DNA of 64,000 nt from an uncultured Prochlorococcus sp. (GCA_902616595.1 CACMTJ010000004.1:35356-99355), one strand, 5' to 3'. Positions 1-11,750 are shown, counted from the first letter of the stretch. The notes: a model not told the origin generated them from the letters alone. Made by a program: numbers and translations.

Positions 1-1
1 A

Positions 2-1924
2 AAAAATAATCCTGTTCTTATTGGGGAACCGGGTGTAGGTAAAACAGCTATCGCGGAAGGTTTAGCTCAAAGAATACAAACTGGGGATATTCCAGACATA
101 CTTGAAGATAAAAGAGTTTTGACTCTCGATATAGGTCTTTTGGTAGCAGGAACAAAATATAGAGGTGAATTTGAAGAAAGGTTAAAAAAAATAATGGAAG
201 AAATTAAATCAGCAGGTAATGTCATTCTTGTCATAGATGAAGTGCATACTTTAATTGGTGCTGGAGCTGCTGAAGGAGCTATAGATGCAGCAAATATTCT
301 TAAGCCAGCATTAGCTAGAGGTGAACTTCAATGTATTGGAGCGACAACTCTAGACGAATATAGAAAACATATTGAAAGAGATGCTGCTCTAGAAAGAAGA
401 TTCCAGCCTGTAATGGTAGGCGAGCCATCTATAGAAGATACAATCGAAATTTTAAAAGGTCTTAGAGAGCGTTACGAACAACATCATCGTCTTAAGATTA
501 CTGATGATGCGCTAGAGGCCGCCGCTCATTTAGGGGATCGTTACATATCTGATCGATTTTTACCTGATAAGGCTATCGACCTCATCGACGAGGCTGGAAG
601 TAGAGTACGTTTAATAAATTCAAAACTTCCGCCTGAAGCAAAACAGATAGACAGAGAACTAAGACAAGTTCAAAAACAGAAGGAAGAATCTGTAAGAGAC
701 CAGAATTTCGATCAAGCTGGCCAACTACGCGAAAAAGAGATGGAATTGTCTGCGAAAATTAAAGAGGTTTTGGACAATAAAAAAGAATCTACATCTGGAG
801 ATCAATCTGATGCTGATAATTCTGAAAAAAGTGATTCAAAACTTTTACAAAGTCCCCTCGTTAGTGAAGAGGATGTAGCTCATATTGTGGCTTCATGGAC
901 AGGTGTTCCTGTTCAAAAATTAACAGAAACTGAATCAGTCAAGCTTCTTAATATGGAGGAAACACTTCACCAAAGGCTAATTGGACAAGATGAAGCTGTA
1001 AAGGCTGTCTCAAAAGCCATAAGAAGAGCAAGAGTTGGATTAAAAAATCCTAATAGACCAATAGCAAGTTTTATCTTTTCTGGACCTACCGGTGTTGGTA
1101 AAACTGAATTGACTAAATCATTGGCTTCATATTTCTTCGGTAGTGAAGAAGCAATGATCAGATTAGATATGTCAGAATTTATGGAAAGACATACAGTCAG
1201 TAAACTTATAGGTTCGCCTCCTGGCTATGTTGGTTTTAATGAAGGTGGTCAGCTTACTGAAGCTGTTAGAAGACGTCCATATACCGTAGTTTTATTTGAT
1301 GAAGTTGAGAAGGCGCATCCAGATGTTTTCAACTTATTATTACAACTACTTGAAGACGGAAGATTAACTGACTCCAAAGGTAGAACTGTAGATTTTAAAA
1401 ATACATTGTTAATAATGACCTCTAATATCGGTTCCAAAGTAATCGAGAAAGGTGGTGGCGGATTAGGATTCGAATTCTCAGGTGATTCAGTTGAAGATAG
1501 CCAATATAACAGAATTAAATCACTAGTTAATGAAGAACTTAAGCAATACTTTAGGCCTGAATTTTTAAATAGGCTTGATGAAATAATTGTATTCAGACAA
1601 TTAACTAAAAATGAAGTTAAAGAAATTGCTGAAATAATGTTGCAAGAAGTTTTTGTTCGACTACAGGATAAAGGTATTAAATTAAATGTCACCGATGCTT
1701 TCAAAGAAAGACTTGTTGAAGAAGGTTACAATCCTTCATACGGAGCGAGGCCTTTGAGAAGAGCAGTTATGCGTTTACTTGAAGATAGCTTGGCTGAGGA
1801 AGTTCTTTCTGGGAGAATAAAAGATGGAGATAATGCTTTAGTTGATATAGATGATAATAAAAAAGTTACTATAAATATTTCTTCTGAAGAATCTTCTCAA
1901 GAGTTAGCAGGTGCTAACTTCTAA
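2..1924 (+). CDS. clpC: ATP-dependent Clp protease ATP-binding subunit ClpC (5' truncated by window)
   Basis: Frame is open back to base 2 ([23 protein letters not shown] Walker A), second AAA+ module [17 protein letters not shown]-like motif [15 protein letters not shown] between modules. Confidence 0.95.
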   Translation, partial: KNNPVLIGEPGVGKTAIAEGLAQRIQTGDIPDILEDKRVLTLDIGLLVAGTKYRGEFEERLKKIMEEIKSAGNVILVIDEVHTLIGAGAAEGAIDAANILKPALARGELQCIGATTLDEYRKHIERDAALERRFQPVMVGEPSIEDTIEILKGLRERYEQHHRLKITDDALEAAAHLGDRYISDRFLPDKAIDLIDEAGSRVRLINSKLPPEAKQIDRELRQVQKQKEESVRDQNFDQAGQLREKEMELSAKIKEVLDNKKESTSGDQSDADNSEKSDSKLLQSPLVSEEDVAHIVASWTGVPVQKLTETESVKLLNMEETLHQRLIGQDEAVKAVSKAIRRARVGLKNPNRPIASFIFSGPTGVGKTELTKSLASYFFGSEEAMIRLDMSEFMERHTVSKLIGSPPGYVGFNEGGQLTEAVRRRPYTVVLFDEVEKAHPDVFNLLLQLLEDGRLTDSKGRTVDFKNTLLIMTSNIGSKVIEKGGGGLGFEFSGDSVEDSQYNRIKSLVNEELKQYFRPEFLNRLDEIIVFRQLTKNEVKEIAEIMLQEVFVRLQDKGIKLNVTDAFKERLVEEGYNPSYGARPLRRAVMRLLEDSLAEEVLSGRIKDGDNALVDIDDNKKVTINISSEESSQELAGANF

Positions 1925-1939
1925 TCATTCAAAGTAAAT

Positions 1940-3031
1940 ATGCAGTCTATCTCTCCAGAAACTATATACAGGGGAAATTCTGCTTGGGAAAAATCTTTAC
2001 CTCAAATTACTAAATTAACTAAAAGTCCATTAATTCTAGGTAGGGGGATTCAAACGAATAACTTGAGAAATTATATTTTTAATGATTTAAAAAATCAAAA
2101 ACTTAATGTAAATTCTGCTAATTTGCAATTTGATTGTTGTTATGAAGATATTACAAGAATTAAGAATATTATTTCAAATAATAATAATGATTGTGTTATC
2201 GCAGCTGGAGGTGGCAAAGTTCTAGACTCTGGAAAATATATAGCCGAGTCTCTTAAAATCCCTTGTATTACAATTCCCCTTAGCGCATCTACATGTGCTG
2301 GTTGGACAGCCTTATCGAATATTTATACAAAGGATGGTCAATTTATAAAAGATGTTGCATTAGGATCTTGTCCGAAAATACTAGTTTTTGATCATAAATT
2401 TATTCAAACAGCTCCATCAAGAACACTTGCAAGTGGCATAGCAGATGCCTTGGCAAAATGGTACGAATCCTCAATAACAAGTTCAAAAACAGATGACGGT
2501 CTTGTTCAACAAGCAATTCAGATATCAAGAGTTTTAAGAGATCAATTATTAATAGAGGGAGGAAAAGCATTTAAGGGTCAATTTGAAAATAATCCATCTT
2601 GGCAAAATACTGTAGAAGCATGTGGACTTACAGCAGGATTAGTTGGCGGTATTGGTGGAGAAAAATGTAGGACTGCAGCCGCACATGCTATTCATAATGG
2701 AATTACTCAGATAATCACTCCTAATAAATTCTTACATGGTGAGATTGTTGGGGTTGGATTATTATTGCAATTAAGACTAGAAGAAATGAAAAATAATAAT
2801 AAATTAGCTAATCAATCAATTAAACAATTATTTGTACTTATGAAAGAATTGAATTTGCCAACTACTATTGGACAACTTGGAATAAATGTTTTTGAAAATA
2901 ATAATTTAGAGAAAATTGCTGATTTTACTTGTCGAGATAAATCTGAGATTCACTTTTTGCCCTTTGAAATTAATAAACGAGACATAATAGAGGTTATTTC
3001 AAATTTTGAACAACAAAAAATTAAATCATAA
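1940..3031 (+). CDS. Iron-containing alcohol / glycerol dehydrogenase family protein
   Basis: GGGKVLDSGKYIAE, PLSASTCAGWTALSNIY, HAIHNG and HGEIVGVGLL motifs of the GldA-like family. Confidence 0.85.
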   Translation: MQSISPETIYRGNSAWEKSLPQITKLTKSPLILGRGIQTNNLRNYIFNDLKNQKLNVNSANLQFDCCYEDITRIKNIISNNNNDCVIAAGGGKVLDSGKYIAESLKIPCITIPLSASTCAGWTALSNIYTKDGQFIKDVALGSCPKILVFDHKFIQTAPSRTLASGIADALAKWYESSITSSKTDDGLVQQAIQISRVLRDQLLIEGGKAFKGQFENNPSWQNTVEACGLTAGLVGGIGGEKCRTAAAHAIHNGITQIITPNKFLHGEIVGVGLLLQLRLEEMKNNNKLANQSIKQLFVLMKELNLPTTIGQLGINVFENNNLEKIADFTCRDKSEIHFLPFEINKRDIIEVISNFEQQKIKS

Positions 3032-3938
3032 ATATTTTTTGACTAAAAACAATTTTGAACAATTAAGTGATTTAAATGCAGAATTTTTCGAAAGTGCCAA
3101 ATTGTCACTATTAGATCCTTTAGGTCTTTATTTGGCAAATGATGTTAAGTGGATAAAACTAAATCAAAATTGGAACTCCTTAAAATTCCCAGTAGTTATT
3201 GGAGGAAAGGGTCAACCTATACTTCTTCTACATGGCTTTGATAGTAGTTTTTTAGAATTCAGAAGAATATATAAATCACTAAAAAGAAATTTTCAAGTTA
3301 TCGTTCCTGATCTTCTAGGTTTTGGTTTTAGTCCCAGGTGCGCAACAAATGAATACAATTCCTCGAAAATAATTTCGCATTTAATTGATCTCCTTAAGAC
3401 ATTAAAAATAACAAAGAATCTAAAAATTATAGGAGCGTCTATGGGAGGCTCAACAGCTTTAAAACTTGCTTATGAAATTCATGATTCTATTGATAAAATT
3501 ATCCTTTTGTCCCCCGCAGGATTGTTTGGAGAGCCTAAGAGTATCCCTTTTCCTCTTAACCAAATTGGCGCCTCATTTCTTGGATTGCCTCAGGTCAGAA
3601 AAAGTCTTTGTAGGCAAGCATTTGCTTTTCCAGATGAATGCGTTGGTAAGATGGAAGAGCAAATTGCTTCAATTCATTTAGGTTGTAAAGGATGGAGGAA
3701 TTCACTTGCATCATTTGCAAAAAGTGGTGGGTTTGCAGGAACTCAAAAATATATTCAAAATATACCAATTAAAACATTATGTGGTGAAAATGATCGAATT
3801 CTTGGAAAAAAAGAGATTAAAAAAATAGGAAATATTGAAAAATTAAATTTTGTAAGGTTACAAAATTGTGGTCATCTTCCGCATATAGATCTTCCATCAT
3901 TATCTAGTAAAATCATCCAAGATTATTTTTTGGAATAA
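3006..3938 (+). CDS. Alpha/beta hydrolase (start uncertain; ORF overlaps upstream gene)
   Basis: LLHGFDSS, nucleophile elbow GASMGGS, terminal NCGHLPHID. Confidence 0.85.
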   Translation: MNNKKLNHKYFLTKNNFEQLSDLNAEFFESAKLSLLDPLGLYLANDVKWIKLNQNWNSLKFPVVIGGKGQPILLLHGFDSSFLEFRRIYKSLKRNFQVIVPDLLGFGFSPRCATNEYNSSKIISHLIDLLKTLKITKNLKIIGASMGGSTALKLAYEIHDSIDKIILLSPAGLFGEPKSIPFPLNQIGASFLGLPQVRKSLCRQAFAFPDECVGKMEEQIASIHLGCKGWRNSLASFAKSGGFAGTQKYIQNIPIKTLCGENDRILGKKEIKKIGNIEKLNFVRLQNCGHLPHIDLPSLSSKIIQDYFLE

Positions 3939-3950
3939 AAAATTTCTATA

Positions 3951-4808
3951 TTAATTTAGATACTTTAGAACTATAAAAATATAATACAAAACAGATGGAG
4001 TAAAGATGTAACTGTCAATTCTGTCAAGAATCCCTCCGTGTCCCGGTAAAAAAGTTCCGGAATCTTTTATTTTTGCGTCTCTCTTCATCATAGATTCAAT
4101 TAAATCTCCAACTAATGCCATAAGAGAAATTGAAATTCCATAAATTATTCCAACAATTAATGGATTTTCCCAATTCATTAAAAATGCGAAAAATATTGCT
4201 AGTAGAATTGAACAGGATATTCCTCCAATTAAACCTTCTATAGTTTTGCTCGGAGATATTGGAGATAGGGATGTTTTACCAAATGACTTCCCAATGAAAT
4301 AAGAACCAATATCACTAGCTACAATTAAAAAACAAGAAGTTAAAGTTAAATGAAGACCTGTAGTATTTGATAAGTTCTCAAGCGACATAAAACCCTGATT
4401 TGATCCTATTATCACTGAATCTAATCCCCTCAACTTAATCCAGTAACTGGGTAAAAAACCTAAATAGAATAATCCAAAAATAGATGCTGCAATATCTGAA
4501 ATTGTCCCAGGTTTTGGTTGCAAAAGTAACCAAGTACATATAACAACTGAACAGATTGGCAAAATTGAATTTGAAATTTCTCCTTCAAGCACACCAATGG
4601 TCTCAAGATAAGTAGAAACTATAATAATAAAGGACGAAAATAATGTGGTTTTTGTAGCTGGTCTTATTCCTTTAAATTCTGCCATTCTAAAAAATTCTAA
4701 TAAGGCTAAATAAGTAAGCAACGCAGTTGCCAATGTAAAAAACCATCCCCCCAAAAAAACAACAATTAAACCAAAAATTCCTATAATTAATCCGCTTTTT
4801 AATCTCAT
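3951..4808 (-). CDS. cdsA: Phosphatidate cytidylyltransferase
   Basis: Polytopic membrane protein with CdsA signature SPSKTIEGLIGG and KDSGTFLPGHGGILDRIDS. Confidence 0.95.
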   Translation of the reverse strand: MRLKSGLIIGIFGLIVVFLGGWFFTLATALLTYLALLEFFRMAEFKGIRPATKTTLFSSFIIIVSTYLETIGVLEGEISNSILPICSVVICTWLLLQPKPGTISDIAASIFGLFYLGFLPSYWIKLRGLDSVIIGSNQGFMSLENLSNTTGLHLTLTSCFLIVASDIGSYFIGKSFGKTSLSPISPSKTIEGLIGGISCSILLAIFFAFLMNWENPLIVGIIYGISISLMALVGDLIESMMKRDAKIKDSGTFLPGHGGILDRIDSYIFTPSVLYYIFIVLKYLN

Positions 4809-4817
4809 ATGAAATTG

Positions 4818-6215
4818 CTATGTTTCTAAGACCTTTATATTAAAATTTACCAGATCTTTGTTGCATAAACTTTGATTTTTTATCCAATTAAACCTATCCA
4901 TGTCCACTTTTTCTCCAGGAACTAATAGAGGTATCCCAGGAGGATAAGGGCAAATAATATCTCCAGATATTTTATTTAATGATTGTGAGAAAGGAATACT
5001 CCGACTCTTACTTCTCCAAGCAATTCCAATTTCGATTTCAGGAGCTTGAACTAATTTAAAGGGCGATTTGAACACTTCTAAACTTTTTGATTTTTTAGAA
5101 TTTAATAGTAATTTTTTCCATAACTTTTCAAATAAATTAAGAAAATCTTTTTGATTTCCAAATCCCAAGCAAAAAGTGAGAGTCATCATTTCTGGTAATT
5201 CGGCAATAAGGCCATTTCTATAAAAAAAATTATCAGCAGTAAAACCATCAATCCCAGCTTTAGAGGTATTTAATACAATTTTTAAGGGATCTTGAGTTTC
5301 TATGAGTGGAATATTTTTTTGAATTAATTTTTTATAAATACTTTTTGCCTCTAAAATTCTTTTTTGATATTTTGATAAACTTTTTTTGTTAAGCCAGTCC
5401 CGAATAGACTCTTCACAAGAAGAAAGTAATAAGGAACTTGGACTGGTAGTTTGCAGCAAATTAATACTTTTGATTAAATTACCTTCATTTATTAGATTCC
5501 CTTTGTACCAAAGTACCGCCGTTTGAGTTAATCCATTGAGCGACTTATGCAATGAATTAACGACTAAATCAGCGTTTGATGATAAGGCTGGTTTTGGTAA
5601 ATTAAGGTTTTCACAAAAAAGGAAATATGAACCATGGGCTTCATCAACTAAAACAGGTAAATTTTTTTGATGACAACAATCTATTAAAGGCTCTAAATCT
5701 CTGGCATAACCATGATAAGAGGGATTTACAAGAATAACCCCTACAATTTTATTCTCATCAAAATTTAATTTTTTAAATACATTTTCAAACCAAATTTTTG
5801 TAATTGGTTTGTAATGACCGGTTTCAGTTGAACATTCTAGGTCAAAAAATATTGGATTTATATTCTGCATCGCACATGTTTTTATAACACTTATATGAAC
5901 ATTTCTAGGCATTAGGATATTTTCGCCTGGATTTGCCATTGCAATTACTGCTGATTGTATTAATCCAGAAGCTCCATTAACTCCAAAAAAACATCCTTTA
6001 GCCCCAAATTTGTCGGAGAATTCTCTTTGAGATTTAGCAATTAATCCGCTTTGGGATAGTGGGGAACCTATTTCTGGTAGTTCGGGCAGGTCCCAATACC
6101 CAGGTGGATATTTTAATAACTTCACTAATTTCTTTGGTAAAGCTGCCCCTCTGTTATGGGCGGGAAAGAATAAAGACTTTAAAAAATTTTTAGTTAGAAA
6201 AGATGAAATGCTCAT
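4818..6215 (-). CDS. Orn/Lys/Arg decarboxylase family, PLP-dependent
   Basis: VDEAHGSYF, NSLHKSLNGLTQTA (PLP lysine), PYPPGIPLLVPGE C-terminal motif. Confidence 0.9.
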   Translation of the reverse strand: MSISSFLTKNFLKSLFFPAHNRGAALPKKLVKLLKYPPGYWDLPELPEIGSPLSQSGLIAKSQREFSDKFGAKGCFFGVNGASGLIQSAVIAMANPGENILMPRNVHISVIKTCAMQNINPIFFDLECSTETGHYKPITKIWFENVFKKLNFDENKIVGVILVNPSYHGYARDLEPLIDCCHQKNLPVLVDEAHGSYFLFCENLNLPKPALSSNADLVVNSLHKSLNGLTQTAVLWYKGNLINEGNLIKSINLLQTTSPSSLLLSSCEESIRDWLNKKSLSKYQKRILEAKSIYKKLIQKNIPLIETQDPLKIVLNTSKAGIDGFTADNFFYRNGLIAELPEMMTLTFCLGFGNQKDFLNLFEKLWKKLLLNSKKSKSLEVFKSPFKLVQAPEIEIGIAWRSKSRSIPFSQSLNKISGDIICPYPPGIPLLVPGEKVDMDRFNWIKNQSLCNKDLVNFNIKVLET

Positions 6216-6279
6216 AAAGTATTACTGACATATATAGAATGAACTACGTGTAAATCTTTTTTGATACTTTTTAACTTTA

Positions 6280-7935
6280 ATGAAAAGTTCTCATTCGGAA
6301 TATTCAGCAAAAGATGACTTGTTTTGGTTGATTTTGCGACCATGGATTTTTATCCCAAGAGTTTTATATATCCTTTTAACTTTTATTTTTCTTTTTTTAA
6401 GAATACTTTTTCAAGGTAACAGTAAAAATAAAAATGTACAAAAAAATCTCTCGAAATATCTTTTTGATGTAATAACTGATTTAGGCCCTTGTTTTATCAA
6501 ATTAGGCCAAGCACTCTCAACTAGACCAGATCTTGTTAGACAAGATTGGCTTACAGAACTTACAAAATTACAAGATAATCTCCCAGCATTTGATCACAAA
6601 ATTGCTTTAAAAATCATTGAAGAGGAACTTGGAACCCCTGCTAATGAATTATTTGAAGAGTTTCCAGATAGTCCTATTGCTTCAGCAAGCTTAGGTCAAG
6701 TTTATAAAGCAAAATTAAATAATTCTTATCTAGCTGTGAAAGTGCAACGGCCAAATTTATACTTTCTCATAAGAAGGGATGTTGTAATCTTAAGGTTTTT
6801 AGGAACTTTTTTATCACCACTCTTACCTTTAAATATAGGTGTTGGAATTGGAGAGATAATAGATGAATTCGGTAAGGCACTTTTTGATGAAATTGACTAT
6901 CAAAAAGAGGCAGAAAATGCTTTGAAATTTGCAAATTTATTCAAAGAAAACCCAAATATTTTTATTCCTAAATTAGAAAAACAGTTTTCATCCAAAAGGG
7001 TAATCACAACTTCTTGGATTGATGGAGTTAAGTTAAGAGATCGAGCTTTACTAGAAGAAAATAACTTAATACCTGCTTCGTTTATAAAAACATGTGTCAT
7101 TAGTGGACTTCAGCAATTATTTGAATTTGGATATTTTCATGCAGACCCACATCCGGGAAATATGTTTGCTCTAAAAGGAGGAAATGCAGATTGTGGGAAT
7201 TTAGCTTATGTTGATTTCGGAATGATGGATACTATTACAAATTCAGATAGACTTACTCTTATCAAGGCAATTGTTCACATAATAAACGAAGAATATTATC
7301 TTCTAGCAGAAGATTTCCAGAAATTAGGTTTTTTAACCAAAGAACAAGATCTTCAAAAACTTGTTGAACCATTAAAAAAAGTTCTTGGAGGTTCTCTAGG
7401 TGCTGAGGTTGGTAATTTTAATCTTAAAAATGTAACTGATAAATTCTCCAAACTAATGTATTCCTATCCTTTCAGAGTTCCTAGTAGGTTTGCCTTGATA
7501 ATAAGAGCTGTTGTTAGCCAAGAAGGTTTAGCACTAAGACTAGATCCTGAATTTAAAATTTTAAAAATTGCTTATCCATATATTGCTAAAAAACTACTTA
7601 CCGATAATTCTGAAGAAATTTTAGAAATCCTTTTAGAAGTCGTTTTTGATAAAAAAGGTCACATTCAAATAGAAAAAGTTGAAAGTTTGTTAAATATTTT
7701 ATTTAAAGACTCAGAGAATATTAATTCAGACCTCATACCAGTTGCGAACGCCGGACTTAAATTATTTGTAAGCAAAAAAGGATCTGAAGTTAGGAAGAAT
7801 CTTCTTTTAAGTCTTATAAAAGATGAAAAATTGGAATTTACTGATGCAAAAAAACTCTTAGCTTTAATTAGAGATACTTTTAGCCCGCTGAATATCGCAA
7901 AAAGTGCGGTGCAAAATATTATTTCTACAGCTTAA
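6280..7935 (+). CDS. ABC1/UbiB (AarF) atypical kinase family protein
   Basis: LGQALSTRPDL, ASASLGQVYKA, GYFHADPHPGNMF, YVDFGMM. Confidence 0.93.
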   Translation: MKSSHSEYSAKDDLFWLILRPWIFIPRVLYILLTFIFLFLRILFQGNSKNKNVQKNLSKYLFDVITDLGPCFIKLGQALSTRPDLVRQDWLTELTKLQDNLPAFDHKIALKIIEEELGTPANELFEEFPDSPIASASLGQVYKAKLNNSYLAVKVQRPNLYFLIRRDVVILRFLGTFLSPLLPLNIGVGIGEIIDEFGKALFDEIDYQKEAENALKFANLFKENPNIFIPKLEKQFSSKRVITTSWIDGVKLRDRALLEENNLIPASFIKTCVISGLQQLFEFGYFHADPHPGNMFALKGGNADCGNLAYVDFGMMDTITNSDRLTLIKAIVHIINEEYYLLAEDFQKLGFLTKEQDLQKLVEPLKKVLGGSLGAEVGNFNLKNVTDKFSKLMYSYPFRVPSRFALIIRAVVSQEGLALRLDPEFKILKIAYPYIAKKLLTDNSEEILEILLEVVFDKKGHIQIEKVESLLNILFKDSENINSDLIPVANAGLKLFVSKKGSEVRKNLLLSLIKDEKLEFTDAKKLLALIRDTFSPLNIAKSAVQNIISTA

Positions 7936-8035
7936 TTTTTATATTTATATCTAATAAACTTACTTATGACTTCAACTCTATTAGTATTGTTTTAAAAATG
8001 AGAAGTAAATGGATTATTTAGCTTTGGAAGATTAA

Positions 8036-8530
8036 ATGAATATTTTGAAAAACCTCTTTTTATTTAATAAAAAATCTGATAAAAATAAAGAATTTATTCC
8101 TGGATTTGTTGACCAATATATAGAAATTGCAAAGTTAGTAAAAGAAGCAAGAATTCAACAAAACCTTACAACTAAAGAATTGTCATACATTTCAAAAATT
8201 CCTGAACGAATAATAAACTCTATTGAAAATAATAATAAAAACATTAGGCCTGAGTATCCTTTTATAAGATCTATATTAATAAAATTAGAGGAATGCTTAG
8301 TATTAAAAAAAAATACCTTATTAAATTTAGCAGTAAAAGAAAGAAAAATTTTAAAGAAAGAGGGAAAGCATTTTATGTTGAGGAAATTTGATCTTATCAA
8401 TACATGGCAAGGAAGTTTTTTGTATTTTTTTATATTAGTTTTAACTATATTTATATTAAAGAGGTACTTTATTTTAAATGTAAATGTTATTGAGATTCAA
8501 AATATTGAAAATCAAATCTTTGAAAAATAA
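8036..8530 (+). CDS. RodZ-like membrane protein with N-terminal HTH
   Basis: N-terminal HTH-like segment VKEARIQQNLTTKELSYISKIPERIINSIE, then one TM helix FLYFFILVLTIFIL. Confidence 0.55.
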   Translation: MNILKNLFLFNKKSDKNKEFIPGFVDQYIEIAKLVKEARIQQNLTTKELSYISKIPERIINSIENNNKNIRPEYPFIRSILIKLEECLVLKKNTLLNLAVKERKILKKEGKHFMLRKFDLINTWQGSFLYFFILVLTIFILKRYFILNVNVIEIQNIENQIFEK

Positions 8531-8543
8531 TTTTTAACAAATT

Positions 8544-10064
8544 TTACTTTAGGATTCTCCCAAAATTATTTCCTAACTCACTAAACATTTTTATATTATT
8601 TTCTATTTCTTCTAAAGGACGATTTAACTTCCATTTCCAATTATTTTTTGTGGTGCCAGGCTTGTTTAATCTACTTGAATCGTCAAGAGATAATAGATCT
8701 TGTAATGGAGCGATAAAGAGATTAGCATTAGTCTGCATGCCAATTTCAATTAAATTCCAAGAGGGATTTTCTGAAAATTTATACTCATCTTTTATTCTTT
8801 TTTTGGATTCATAATCTAAATTTTCCCACCATGAAACAGAAGTAGAGTTGTCGTGAGTACCTGTATAAACAACCCAATTTTCTCCTTCAATATTCTTGGG
8901 TAAATAAGGATTATCTTCATTACCATCAAAAGCGAATTGTAATATTTTCATGCCAGGCAGTTCAAAATTTTCCCTTAATTTCTCTACATCTGGAGTTATT
9001 ACTCCTAGATCCTCTGCAATAATTGGTAGATAGTTACCCCCTAGATCCTTTTTTACTTTTTTTAATAGTGTTTTACCTGGAGAATTTATCCATTTCCCAA
9101 TAATTGCCGATTTAGAACTGCCATTAACTCTCCAGTAACCCGCTAAACCTCTGAAATGATCAAATCTCAATATGTCCACAAGTTCAAATTGCCTTTGAAA
9201 TCGTTTTCTCCACCAACTGAAATTAGTTCTCTTATGTTTTGCCCAAAAGTAAGTTGGGGTTCCCCATAATTGTCCAGTTGATGAAAAATAATCAGGTGGA
9301 ACACCACTTTGAAAGATTAAATCTCCATTTTTAAAAATTGAAAATAATGATTTATTACTCCACACATCTGCACTGTCCCTAGAGACATAAAAAGGCAAAT
9401 CTCCTATCAGCTTAATATTTTTTGACTTTGCAAAGTTTTTAATGTTAATCCATTGCTCATCAAGATGCCATTGTATTAATTTTGTAATAAGTATCTCTTC
9501 ACTTTTTTTCTTAATCCACGATTTTAAGAACCTGTTATTTTTTATTTTAAATTCTTGAGGCCATTCCCACCAAGGCAACATATTAAACTCCTCTCTAATA
9601 ACAACAAATGTTGCATAATCTTCAACCCAAGAATTTCTACTAATCCATTGGTTAAAATTATTTTTTCTTTCTTCTGATTGTGATCTCCAACCTTGCAAAA
9701 GGAGGAGACCCAATTTCTTTGTTAATTCATCAGCAATATCAAATTCAAAATGATCATTATTCTGATTTGTTGGAACTAGATTTTCTTTATTTGAAATGAA
9801 GATAAAACCTTTTTCGATTAAATCATCTATATCCAAAAACCATGGGTTTAGTGCAAAACTAGATGGGGAACTATATGGAGAACCTGTGGAGTCAGTAGGT
9901 GTAAGAGGTAAAAATTGCCAGTATTCAATTCCATGCTTATGTAGTTTTTTTATCCACTCTTTAGCTCCTTTACCAAAAGTTCCACATACTCTTCCTCCCG
10001 GAATACATGTTGGATGCATAAGTACGCCTAATGATTTTTTTGCAATAATTGACTCTATAGGCAT
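8544..10064 (-). CDS. malQ: 4-alpha-glucanotransferase
   Basis: GH77 motifs: HPTCIPGGRVCGTFG, QFLPLTPTDSTGSPYSSPSSFALNP, LRFDHFRGLAGYW, IIAEDLGVITPDV, YTGTHDNST. Confidence 0.95.
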   Translation of the reverse strand: MPIESIIAKKSLGVLMHPTCIPGGRVCGTFGKGAKEWIKKLHKHGIEYWQFLPLTPTDSTGSPYSSPSSFALNPWFLDIDDLIEKGFIFISNKENLVPTNQNNDHFEFDIADELTKKLGLLLLQGWRSQSEERKNNFNQWISRNSWVEDYATFVVIREEFNMLPWWEWPQEFKIKNNRFLKSWIKKKSEEILITKLIQWHLDEQWINIKNFAKSKNIKLIGDLPFYVSRDSADVWSNKSLFSIFKNGDLIFQSGVPPDYFSSTGQLWGTPTYFWAKHKRTNFSWWRKRFQRQFELVDILRFDHFRGLAGYWRVNGSSKSAIIGKWINSPGKTLLKKVKKDLGGNYLPIIAEDLGVITPDVEKLRENFELPGMKILQFAFDGNEDNPYLPKNIEGENWVVYTGTHDNSTSVSWWENLDYESKKRIKDEYKFSENPSWNLIEIGMQTNANLFIAPLQDLLSLDDSSRLNKPGTTKNNWKWKLNRPLEEIENNIKMFSELGNNFGRILK

Positions 10065-10308
10065 GTTTAAATATATTTTGATCCTTTACACTTAATGTGT
10101 TTTTAATTCTCTAAATTCAACCATATACAAATTTTATTTAATTGACAAATACAATGCATGGTTTTTAAGTCTGAATAAGATTTAATTCTAAATTCAAGCA
10201 ACAATTTTTTGGTTAATTGATATGACTTTTGAAAACATCTAGTCATTATTTTTTGCGAAATTCACATAAACGACTACGATAAGAATATAGTTTTATGGTG
10301 CAAATTTC

Positions 10309-11304
10309 GTGACAAGTTTTATCACGGCAATGCAGAGTAAAGAATCGAACTTTAATCTAACTAATAGTAGATTAAGGCTAGTTAGTGGGACAACTAATCC
10401 TAAATTAGCTGAAGAAATTGCATCATACTTAGGTATTAAAAATGTACCTTTAATATCAAAAAGATTTGCAGATGGAGAATTATATGTCCAGATTCAGCAA
10501 TCTATTAGAGGTTGTGATGTATTTCTTATCCAACCTACATGCGCTCCTGTAAACGATAGTTTAATGGAGCTTATGATTATGGTTGATGCATGCAAGAGGG
10601 CGTCTGCAAGGCAAATAACGGCTGTAATTCCCTATTTTGGATATGCAAGGGCAGATAGGAAGACCTCAGGAAGAGAGTCTATAACTGCAAAACTAACAGC
10701 TAATTTACTAGAGAAATCAGGAGTTGATAGAGTTCTTGCTATGGACTTACACTCGGCTCAAATACAAGGCTACTTTGATATACCATGCGATCATATTTAC
10801 GGCTCACCTGTGTTAATTGATTATCTGGAATCTTTAAATTTAGAAGAAATAGTTGTAGTCTCTCCTGATGTAGGCGGGGTGGCAAGAGCAAGAGCATTCG
10901 CAAAATTAATGAATGATGCGCCGTTGGCTATCATTGATAAAAGGAGATCTGCTCATAATATCGCTGAAAGTCTCACCGTTATTGGTGAAGTAAAAGGTAA
11001 GACAGCTATTCTTATAGATGACATGATAGATACAGGAGGTACAATTTGTTCTGGAGCAAATTTATTAAAAAAAGAAGGAGCTAATAGAATATTTGCATGT
11101 GCCTCACATGCTGTATTTTCTCCTCCTTCTTATGAAAGATTAAGTGCTAAGAATCTTTTCGAACAAGTTATTGTGACTAACAGCATACCAGTTATATACA
11201 AAGATAATTTCCCACAGTTAAAAGTTCTTTCCGTCGCAAATATGTTGGGGGAGGCCATTTGGAGAATCCACGAAGAAAGCTCTGTTAGTTCAATGTTTAG
11301 ATAA
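10309..11304 (+). CDS. prs: Ribose-phosphate pyrophosphokinase (GTG start)
   Basis: ACKRASARQITAVIPYFGYARADRK, MDLHSAQIQGYF, DDMIDTGGTI. Confidence 0.97.
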   Translation: MTSFITAMQSKESNFNLTNSRLRLVSGTTNPKLAEEIASYLGIKNVPLISKRFADGELYVQIQQSIRGCDVFLIQPTCAPVNDSLMELMIMVDACKRASARQITAVIPYFGYARADRKTSGRESITAKLTANLLEKSGVDRVLAMDLHSAQIQGYFDIPCDHIYGSPVLIDYLESLNLEEIVVVSPDVGGVARARAFAKLMNDAPLAIIDKRRSAHNIAESLTVIGEVKGKTAILIDDMIDTGGTICSGANLLKKEGANRIFACASHAVFSPPSYERLSAKNLFEQVIVTNSIPVIYKDNFPQLKVLSVANMLGEAIWRIHEESSVSSMFR

Positions 11305-11315
11305 AAAAATTTTTT

Positions 11316-11750
11316 CTATAATCCTTGTAATTTCTTGATTCTCTCAGTTTCAATCTTATATTGTTTTTCGATCTTTTCAGGAACATTATCTGGACACACT
11401 TGAAGAGCTGATTCAACTAATTGCAGAGATGCAATAAATTGTAGTTGTTTCATATCTACTGTTTGTTCTTTCTTTTTCTCTATTATTTTCCCCCCATGTT
11501 TTTGTGAAACTACTGACGCGAAAGTTGCTGAAGCAACGTTTAATGTTTTTGGGAAATCCAAATCAAATCCTTTCCTTGTCGCATTACACAGAAATGAAAC
11601 ACCCATCCCATGATATAAATCTAAATCATTTTTATTGGCAGGAAAATTTTTAACATTTGCATTTATTTTATTAAATTGATTATTTGTATTAAATAAAAAA
11701 GACGAAAAAATTAAAGGGATTGCAAAAATTTTTGATATTTTAAAATTCAT
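11316..11750 (-). CDS. Conserved hypothetical protein with N-terminal signal/anchor
   Basis: Intact ORF, hydrophobic N-terminus IFAIPLIFSSFLF, no recognised motif. Confidence 0.6.
   Translation of the reverse strand: MNFKISKIFAIPLIFSSFLFNTNNQFNKINANVKNFPANKNDLDLYHGMGVSFLCNATRKGFDLDFPKTLNVASATFASVVSQKHGGKIIEKKKEQTVDMKQLQFIASLQLVESALQVCPDNVPEKIEKQYKIETERIKKLQGL

Noticed and set aside
1249-1704. 151-aa minus ORF
   Set aside because: Antisense to clpC, Ser/Leu-rich shadow translation
3466-3681. 71-aa plus ORF
   Set aside because: Out-of-frame inside the alpha/beta hydrolase
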